Source: CAYSCZ01 sp964429655
GTDB lineage: Bacteria > Bacteroidota > Bacteroidia > Cytophagales > Cyclobacteriaceae
DNA: 29,019 nucleotides
Direction: 5' to 3'
Assembly: GCA_964429655.1 (NCBI GenBank)
Contig: CAYSCZ010000043.1
Location: 1-29,019, forward strand
Shown: piece after piece, positions 23,628 to 29,019 of the stretch
How positions within the stretch are numbered: the first letter of the stretch is position 1
How the letters are laid out: every line of letters starts with the position of its first letter
The notes under the pieces: model-generated
What the model was told of the DNA's origin: nothing
Database searches by the model: none
What the model saw: only the letters and a program-made list of their open reading frames with translations
Program-made: the position numbers and the translations under genes

Positions 23628-23656
23628 ATCACCCGCCACATAAAGCGACGAGTGAT
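23628..23656. terminator. Hairpin terminator between trmD and the RRM gene
   Basis: ATCACCCG pairs with CGAGTGAT (one mismatch), closing a 13-nt loop. On the minus strand the stem is followed by a run of eight T, a good intrinsic terminator for the RRM gene. On the plus strand the T tract is weaker (GGTGCTTTT), so trmD may end here less efficiently. Confidence 0.7.
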
Positions 23657-23687
23657 GGTGCTTTTAATGAATCAGTAAGAGTAATTT

Positions 23688-23975
23688 CTATCTTCTTCCT
23701 CGAAAGTCTCTTCTACCGCCCCCACCATCATTCTCTTTTGGCCTGGCTTTTTTAACCACGATGGTATTACCATCTAAAACTGTTTCATTTAATTCTTCAA
23801 TGGCTTCATTAGCCTCTTGGTCATCATCCATTTCCACGAATCCGAAACCTTTAGACCTACCGGTATCCCGGTCCATAATCACTTTGGCGGAAGACACTTC
23901 CCCATAATTTTCAAAATAGCTCCTCAGATCCTCACTAGAAGTCTGGTAATTGAGCTTTGCGACAAAAATGTTCAT
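23688..23975 (-). CDS. Small RRM RNA-binding protein
   Basis: A 95-residue protein with one RNA recognition motif. RNP2 is IFVAKL (3-8) and RNP1 is KGFGFVEM (42-49), with the aromatic residues that stack on RNA. A basic, Gly/Arg-rich tail (KENDGGGGRRDFRGRR) follows. Such bacterial RRM proteins are common in Bacteroidota and cyanobacteria, act on single-stranded RNA in the cytoplasm and are often global regulators or cold-responsive. Targets are unknown. It is a single gene with its own leader containing a strong hairpin, and it ends in a terminator. It is divergent from nifJ. Confidence 0.93.
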   Translation of the reverse strand: MNIFVAKLNYQTSSEDLRSYFENYGEVSSAKVIMDRDTGRSKGFGFVEMDDDQEANEAIEELNETVLDGNTIVVKKARPKENDGGGGRRDFRGRR

Positions 23976-24017
23976 AAATAATTAATAAAATGGAATAAAT
24001 ATAAGCAAAGACCAGAA

Positions 24018-24050
24018 AGGCATGCCTCAAAAATCTTTGATTTTTAAGGC
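24018..24050 (-). promoter_or_regulatory. Leader hairpin and palindrome of the RRM gene
   Basis: GCCTCAAAAATC / GATTTTTAAGGC (24024-24050) forms a 12-bp stem (one G-T pair) with a 3-nt loop. A perfect 10-bp palindrome, AGGCATGCCT, lies at 24018-24027 and shares an arm with it. It sits 43-75 nt upstream of the RRM start codon. It may be an RNA control element or a DNA operator at the transcription start. Confidence 0.5.
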
Positions 24051-24057
24051 AAATGTA
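24050..24057 (-). promoter_or_regulatory. Putative -7 box of the RRM gene
   Basis: The minus strand reads TACATTTG, an exact TAnnTTTG match. No TTG is seen at the right distance upstream, so only half of the promoter is supported. The start would fall near 24044, inside the hairpin arm. Confidence 0.4.
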
Positions 24058-24155
24058 TTCAAATTATATACAGAAATATATAAATAGGTATTTAATTATT
24101 TCATAGCCCACGAATTAAAATACCGTTGTACCAATGTTGATTTTAAACATATAGT

Positions 24156-24182
24156 GAGCTGATTGCAGTCATTATACAGCTC
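24156..24182. repeat. Inverted repeat upstream of nifJ
   Basis: GAGCTG (24156-24161) and CAGCTC (24177-24182), 15 bp apart, extendable by AG/CT if one T is bulged. It lies 45 bp before the favoured nifJ start. It could be an operator or a leader hairpin; support is weak. The rest of the 227-bp spacer is AT-rich with only a one-mismatch promoter box (TACCGTTG, 24121). Confidence 0.35.
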
Positions 24183-24226
24183 CTAGGCTAGTAATAAATT
24201 GGATGCTGAATTTTAAACCTCTAAGC

Positions 24227-27200
24227 ATGAACAATAGAAAGTTTGCAACAATAGATGGCAACGAAGCAGCTTCATATGTCGCTTACCGAACGAATGAAAT
24301 CTGTGCTATTTACCCGATAACGCCTTCCTCTCCAATGGCTGAACTGGCAGATGAATGGTCATCCAAAGGAATAAAAAATATATGGGGTGTGGTACCTTCC
24401 GTGGTCGAGATGCAAAGCGAAGGTGGTGCAGCCGGTACTTTACACGGTTCACTGCAGGCAGGAGCCCTGACCACTACCTTTACGGCCTCACAGGGATTAC
24501 TGCTTAAAATTCCTAATATGTTCAAAATTGCCGGTGAGCTATCACCAACTGTTTTCCATATTTCTGCCAGAACAGTAGCAACTCATGCACTATCCATATT
24601 CGCAGACCATAGCGACGTTATGACTGCCAGGTCCACAGGCTTTGGGATGCTTTCATCATCATCCGTGCAAGAAGTACTTGACTTTGCATTTATTGCCCAG
24701 GCAGCTTCTTTGAAATCTCATATACCATTCATACATTTCTTTGATGGTTTCAGGACATCGCATGAGGTTTCGAAAGTGGAGTTGATTCCTGATGAAACCA
24801 TGAGGGAAATGATTCCTGAAAAATTAGTTCATGAACATAGAGAAAGGGCTTTATCACCGGATCATCCTGTATTAAGAGGGACTGCTCAAAACCCGGATAC
24901 ATTTTTCCAAAATAGAATAGCTAATAATCCATATTATCAGAAATGTCCGGGTATAGTTAAGGAGTTAATGGATGAGTTCCATGAAAAGACAGGTAGAAAA
25001 TACGAACTTTTTGAATACAACGGTCATCCTGAGGCAGAGTATGTTATTGTTTCCATGGCCTCTTCATGCGAAACCATTCAGGAGGCCGTTGACTTTTTAA
25101 ATAGTCAGGGCCAAAAACTTGGCCTGGTTAAAGTAAGACTTTATCGACCCTTCGATGTAAAATCCCTTATCAAGTCCATACCTGACACTTGTAAAGTAAT
25201 TGGGGTATTGGACAGGACAAAAGAACCAGGAGCTCCAGGTCAGCCATTGTACCTGGATGTAGTAAATGCTTTTATGGAAGCTTCTCACAACGGAAGAAGT
25301 GGAAAACCAATACCTCGAATTATCAATGGTGTTTACGGGCTCTCTTCGAAGGAATTTACTCCCGCTATGGTTAAATCGGTTTTTGAAAATCTGGCCTCAG
25401 ATTCCCCCAGAAATCATTTTACTGTTGGTATCAATGATGATGTGTCAAATACCAGTCTTGATTATGATAATAGATTCAATATAGAATCCGAAAAAGTTGT
25501 AAGGGGAATCTTTTACGGACTAGGCTCAGATGGAACGGTAGGTGCCAACAAAAACTCCATAAAAATAATCGGGGAAAATACCGATCACCATGCGCAGGGA
25601 TACTTTGTTTATGATTCTAAAAAATCAGGATCTTTGACTATATCCCACCTTCGATTTGGACCGGACAAGATCAGGGCTCCTTACCTCATCTCCAATGCAA
25701 ATTTTGTGGCTTCTCATCAAGCGGTATTCCTTGAAAAATATGATATGACGGAAGCGCTAGTAGCGGGTGGAACTTTTCTTTTGAACGCACCGTGGCCAAA
25801 AGAAGAAGTGTGGGATCATCTAACAAAAAAAGCCCAGCAGGATATTATTAATAAGAAATGCCGTTTCTATACCATAGATGCACAACAGGTCGCAGAGCGT
25901 AGTAGAATGGGCAGAAGAATCAACACGGTCATGCAAACCTGCTTCTTTGCCATCTCGGGGGTTTTCACAAAAGATAAAGCAATTGAAGCTATAAAAGACT
26001 CTATTGTAAAAACCTATGGAAGGAAAGGAGAGCATATTGTTCAAATGAACCTTACCGCAGTAGATAACACATTGGATAATCTGTTTGAAGTGGAAGTGCC
26101 AAATGAGGTTACCAGCAAAAAAGATTTTGTTAATCCAATACCTAAGGATGCACCGGAATATGTTCGGGATGTCGTTTCTAAAATAATTGCCGGTAAAGGT
26201 GATGATGTGCCGGTTAGTTGTTTTAAAGCAGATGGTACCTTCCCTGTAGACACCGCAAAATATGAGAAAAGGAACATAGCTTTGAAAATACCGGAATGGG
26301 ATGAAGATATCTGTATTCAATGTGGAAAATGTGCACTAATATGTCCACACTCAGTAATAAGAATCAATGTATTTGAGAAGGACCAGGCTAAAAATGCCCC
26401 GAAAACTTTCAAATATGTTGATGCCCGTGAAAAAGAGTACAGTGGTCTGAAATATTCCATCCAGGTATCCCCTGAAGATTGTACCGGATGCAGTGTATGT
26501 GTAGAAATATGCCCGGTAAAGAATAAAACTAATGTGAAACTTAAAGCTTTAAATATGGTGGATCAGCCCCCATTGAGAGCACAGGAAAAAGAAAACTGGG
26601 AGTTTTTTGATAGTCTGCCGGATTTTGATAGAAGCAAAATAAAAATTGATAAAATTGGCCAACAACAAATTCAAAGGCCATTATTTGAGTTTTCCGGTGC
26701 CTGTTCAGGTTGCGGTGAGACGCCTTACGTCAAGTTAATGTCCCAGTTATTTGGAGACCGTTCGATAATTGCAAACGCAACGGGCTGTTCATCCATCTAT
26801 GGAGGTAATTTACCTACTACACCATGGACTGTAAATAATCAGGGCAGAGGCCCTGCCTGGTCTAATTCTTTATTTGAAGATAATGCTGAATTTGGATTAG
26901 GTTTTAGAGTAGCAATTGACAAGCATAATGAAAATGCAAAAATGCTCCTTAAATCTATGGCTACTCAACTGGGAGACGATCTGGTTTCAGATATACTCGC
27001 AGCTGAGCAAAAAGAAGAGGATGAAATATTTCAACAAAGAGAACGGGTAAGCATCCTAAAAGATAAAATTAATGATATAAAATCACCGGAAGCTGCCAGA
27101 TTGCTAAACATAGCCGATTATTTAGTCAAAAAGTCTGTGTGGATAGTCGGTGGAGATGGTTGGGCTTATGATATCGGTTATGGTGGTTTGGACCATGTGC

Positions 27201-27796
27201 TATCTACCGGGGCCAATGTTAATATGCTGGTTCTGGATACAGAAGTTTATTCAAATACAGGAGGTCAGCAATCCAAAGCTACACCTACGGGAGCTGTTGC
27301 AAAGTTTGCGGCTAGTGGTAAGCCCGGCAAGAAGAAAGATCTGGGTGTAATGGCCATGTCTTATGGAAATGTGTATGTGGCCACAGTTGCAATGGGCGCA
27401 AAAGACCTGCACACACTGAAAGCATTTATAGAAGCCGAAGCCTATGACGGACCTTCAATTATCATAGCTTACTCCCACTGTATAGCCCATGGAATTAATA
27501 TGGAGAAACCGTTACAAAATCAGAAGGCCCTGATTGATTCAGGAGCCTGGATACTTTATCGATACAATCCTGATCTGGCAGAACAAGGTAAAAACCCTTT
27601 GATGCTGGACTCAAAGCCTAAAAAACTGAAAGTCAAGGATTATATGAACATGGAAAATCGGTTTAAAATGCTTTGGAAGAGCAGACCCGACTTAGCGGAA
27701 AAATTCTACGAATCGGCACAACAGGCTGCTGATGAGAAATTTAAATTTTTAAGCCATATGGCAGCACAACCATATAACGGAGCCACTTCAAATTAA
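24227..27796 (+). CDS. nifJ: Pyruvate:ferredoxin (flavodoxin) oxidoreductase
   Basis: A single-chain PFOR of 1189 residues from the ATG at 24227 (MNNRKFATIDGNEAASYVAY); an ATG at 24203 is in frame but atypical. It converts pyruvate and CoA to acetyl-CoA, CO2 and reduced ferredoxin. Domains in order: the POR N-terminal domain with TPITPSSPMAE, a CoA-binding region, an EKR domain (near EKYDMTEALVAGGTF), and a 2x[4Fe-4S] ferredoxin domain near residues 695-770 (CIQCGKCALICP and CTGCSVCVEICP). The TPP domain carries the proximal cluster (GACSGCGETPY), GGDGWAYDIGYGG and EVYSNTGGQ. All cluster cysteines look intact. Its TAA overlaps the next ATG. Confidence 0.97.
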   Translation: MNNRKFATIDGNEAASYVAYRTNEICAIYPITPSSPMAELADEWSSKGIKNIWGVVPSVVEMQSEGGAAGTLHGSLQAGALTTTFTASQGLLLKIPNMFKIAGELSPTVFHISARTVATHALSIFADHSDVMTARSTGFGMLSSSSVQEVLDFAFIAQAASLKSHIPFIHFFDGFRTSHEVSKVELIPDETMREMIPEKLVHEHRERALSPDHPVLRGTAQNPDTFFQNRIANNPYYQKCPGIVKELMDEFHEKTGRKYELFEYNGHPEAEYVIVSMASSCETIQEAVDFLNSQGQKLGLVKVRLYRPFDVKSLIKSIPDTCKVIGVLDRTKEPGAPGQPLYLDVVNAFMEASHNGRSGKPIPRIINGVYGLSSKEFTPAMVKSVFENLASDSPRNHFTVGINDDVSNTSLDYDNRFNIESEKVVRGIFYGLGSDGTVGANKNSIKIIGENTDHHAQGYFVYDSKKSGSLTISHLRFGPDKIRAPYLISNANFVASHQAVFLEKYDMTEALVAGGTFLLNAPWPKEEVWDHLTKKAQQDIINKKCRFYTIDAQQVAERSRMGRRINTVMQTCFFAISGVFTKDKAIEAIKDSIVKTYGRKGEHIVQMNLTAVDNTLDNLFEVEVPNEVTSKKDFVNPIPKDAPEYVRDVVSKIIAGKGDDVPVSCFKADGTFPVDTAKYEKRNIALKIPEWDEDICIQCGKCALICPHSVIRINVFEKDQAKNAPKTFKYVDAREKEYSGLKYSIQVSPEDCTGCSVCVEICPVKNKTNVKLKALNMVDQPPLRAQEKENWEFFDSLPDFDRSKIKIDKIGQQQIQRPLFEFSGACSGCGETPYVKLMSQLFGDRSIIANATGCSSIYGGNLPTTPWTVNNQGRGPAWSNSLFEDNAEFGLGFRVAIDKHNENAKMLLKSMATQLGDDLVSDILAAEQKEEDEIFQQRERVSILKDKINDIKSPEAARLLNIADYLVKKSVWIVGGDGWAYDIGYGGLDHVLSTGANVNMLVLDTEVYSNTGGQQSKATPTGAVAKFAASGKPGKKKDLGVMAMSYGNVYVATVAMGAKDLHTLKAFIEAEAYDGPSIIIAYSHCIAHGINMEKPLQNQKALIDSGAWILYRYNPDLAEQGKNPLMLDSKPKKLKVKDYMNMENRFKMLWKSRPDLAEKFYESAQQAADEKFKFLSHMAAQPYNGATSN

Positions 27797-28809
27797 TGAT
27801 TATGGATTTTACAACTGAATATTTAAACCTTGAATTAAAATCACCATTGGTGGTATCCGCATCCCCGCTTTCTGAAAGTTTAGGAAATATCCGTAAAATG
27901 GAAGATTATGGCGCTTCGGCTATTGTACTGTATTCACTTTTTGAAGAGCAATTGATTCTTGAACAACAGGATATTCATTATCTCACCACAGAGGGCACTG
28001 AAAGTTTTGCAGAAGCTACAACATATTTCCCTGAACCTGAAGATTACCGAATGGGTCCTGAAAAATATCTAGAACATATCCGGAAGTGCAAAGAGGCTGT
28101 TGATATACCCATCATCCCAAGCCTGAATGGCCATACGCTTGGAGGTTGGACTGATTTTGCCAAACAGATGGAAGACGCCGGAGCTGATGCATTAGAGCTT
28201 AATGTTTATTATATTCCTAATAATCTTGAAGATTCATCAGAGGCTGTTGAGCAAAATTATATTGATATATTAAAATCAGTAAAAAGTGCAGTTTCTATTC
28301 CTGTATCAATAAAGTTAAGTCCATACTTTTCTAATATGGCCAATATGGCCAAAAAACTTGATGACGCAGGTGCGGATGGACTCGTATTATTCAATAGATT
28401 TTACCAACCGGATATAGACCTTGAGGAATTAGAGATCGTTCCGAATGTTATCCTCAGTAAATCCTACGATGTTCGTTTACCGATGCGTTGGATCGCTATT
28501 TTAAAGGGGAGGATCCAGGCTGACCTGGCGGCCACCAGTGGTATACACACCGGATATGATGTCATTAAACTAATGATGGTAGGTGCAAACGTTGCCATGT
28601 TAAATTCCATCCTTTTGAAAAGAGGTATACAATACATTCAGGATATTAAATATCAAATGTATGATTGGATGGAGGAAAAAGAATATGACTCTGTTAAGCA
28701 AATGTTGGGAAGCATGAGCCAGCAGAATGTACCGGATCCCTTATCCTTCGAAAGGGCACAATACATGAAAGCCCTTACCCAATTTGACTGGCAAAGTCTT
28801 ACCAGTTAA
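27796..28809 (+). CDS. Dihydroorotate dehydrogenase-like flavoprotein
   Basis: A 337-residue (335 if the ATG at 27802 is used) FMN TIM-barrel protein resembling class 1 DHOD. LKSPLVVSASPLSES starts the barrel, SIKLSPYFSNM and GADGLVLFNRFYQPD lie mid-protein, and AATSGIHTGYDVIKLMMVGAN forms the phosphate-binding end. The loop that holds the catalytic Cys or Ser in true DHODs (N-x-SCPN) reads NVYYIPNN, so pyrimidine synthesis is unlikely. It overlaps the nifJ stop (TAATG), and this pairing is seen in many bacteria, which suggests a redox role with PFOR. The substrate is unknown. Its 3' end overlaps a convergent gene by 11 bp. Confidence 0.88.
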   Translation: MIMDFTTEYLNLELKSPLVVSASPLSESLGNIRKMEDYGASAIVLYSLFEEQLILEQQDIHYLTTEGTESFAEATTYFPEPEDYRMGPEKYLEHIRKCKEAVDIPIIPSLNGHTLGGWTDFAKQMEDAGADALELNVYYIPNNLEDSSEAVEQNYIDILKSVKSAVSIPVSIKLSPYFSNMANMAKKLDDAGADGLVLFNRFYQPDIDLEELEIVPNVILSKSYDVRLPMRWIAILKGRIQADLAATSGIHTGYDVIKLMMVGANVAMLNSILLKRGIQYIQDIKYQMYDWMEEKEYDSVKQMLGSMSQQNVPDPLSFERAQYMKALTQFDWQSLTS

Positions 28810-29019
28810 AAAATATACCAAACTCATCGGAGGGCGAGGCAAGTATTCGCTCTCCCCTTGGTGCAAATCCAATTTCACCGGCTATTCCCCAATTTTTGTT
28901 TAGATAATAAGCCAAACCTGGTCTTACACTCAAATATTCTGTGTTGTTAGAAAAGATCCCATTTCCTGTAAAACCGACGGGCTCATCATTTTTTAATGAT
29001 TCTACACCGTACATCTTAA
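28799..29019 (-). CDS. Outer-membrane beta-barrel protein, C-terminal part (5' end outside window)
   Basis: The reading frame is open to the window edge, so only the last 73 or so residues are present. They alternate polar and hydrophobic residues in the manner of barrel strands (TEYLSVRPGLAYYLNKNW, GIAGEIGFAPRGE) and end EFGIFFNW, a C-terminal aromatic residue of the kind recognised by the BAM machinery. The apparent ATG at 29014 is internal, because no signal peptide precedes it. Its end overlaps the 3' end of the DHOD-like gene by 11 bp. The porin-family subtype cannot be told. Confidence 0.65.
   Translation of the reverse strand, partial: KMYGVESLKNDEPVGFTGNGIFSNNTEYLSVRPGLAYYLNKNWGIAGEIGFAPRGERILASPSDEFGIFFNW

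Noticed and set aside
24203..24226. Upstream ATG as the nifJ start
   Set aside because: It adds eight residues not expected for the family; the ATG at 24227 gives the standard NNRKFATIDGNEAA beginning.
25820..26320. A 166-codon open frame antisense to nifJ
   Set aside because: It lies wholly inside the conserved ferredoxin-domain coding region, has no recognisable domain, and looks like a frame shadow.
28799..29014. A complete 71-residue small protein at the right edge
   Set aside because: The frame is open past the first ATG to the window edge and the sequence looks like the end of a beta-barrel, so it is a partial gene.

Overview
The window reads as a chromosomal segment of an AT-rich, carotenoid-pigmented member of the Bacteroidota, most likely a Cytophagales-type marine or soil bacterium. 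The signs are a 531-residue Rho with a long acidic insert, ribosomal protein bS16 with a long C-terminal tail, a DnaJ with a reduced zinc domain, a small RRM protein of the Bacteroidota type, promoters of the form TTG-N17/20-TAnnTTTG, and few Shine-Dalgarno sequences. Species assignment is not possible from the sequence alone. I see no mobile element, CRISPR array or rRNA gene.

Layout. (1) 159-4302: a CBS-pair protein, then dnaK and rho on the minus strand. (2) 4520-6889: serS, an SSAT-like acetyltransferase and a CruF/DUF422 carotenoid hydratase on the plus strand. (3) 6943-14273: a carotenoid locus with a CarH-like MerR regulator, then a tight run of ECF sigma factor, crtI, crtB, crtYcd, ispH, crtZ, prfB (with a programmed +1 frameshift) and a double-CDGSH iron-sulfur protein. 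(4) 14277-18667, minus strand: an exported beta-solenoid-like protein, dnaJ, grpE, obg and adk. (5) 18782-21061: a membrane-anchored glycerophosphodiesterase-like protein and divergent hflX. (6) 21085-23622: tRNA-Arg(CCT), a DUF985 cupin and rpsP-rimM-trmD. (7) 23688-28809: an RRM protein, then nifJ coupled to a dihydroorotate-dehydrogenase-like flavoprotein. The 3' end of an outer-membrane beta-barrel gene enters from the right edge on the minus strand.

How the genes work together. Region 3 is a self-contained pigment module. IspH supplies isoprenoid precursor, CrtB and CrtI make lycopene, CrtYcd cyclises, CrtZ hydroxylates the ring and CruF hydrates the open end. Together these point to a monocyclic hydroxylated carotenoid of the saproxanthin type. 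A B12-photoreceptor-like repressor and an ECF sigma factor sit at its head, and the intergenic region between them carries repeated TTAAAC elements around a perfect Bacteroidota promoter. dnaK and grpE-dnaJ lie about 14 kb apart. Each is preceded, directly after the upstream gene's stop codon, by a near-identical element with TGTCA half-sites and then by a sigma-54-like TTGGCA-N6-TTG sequence. This suggests a shared heat-shock circuit and is the least expected regulatory signal in the window.
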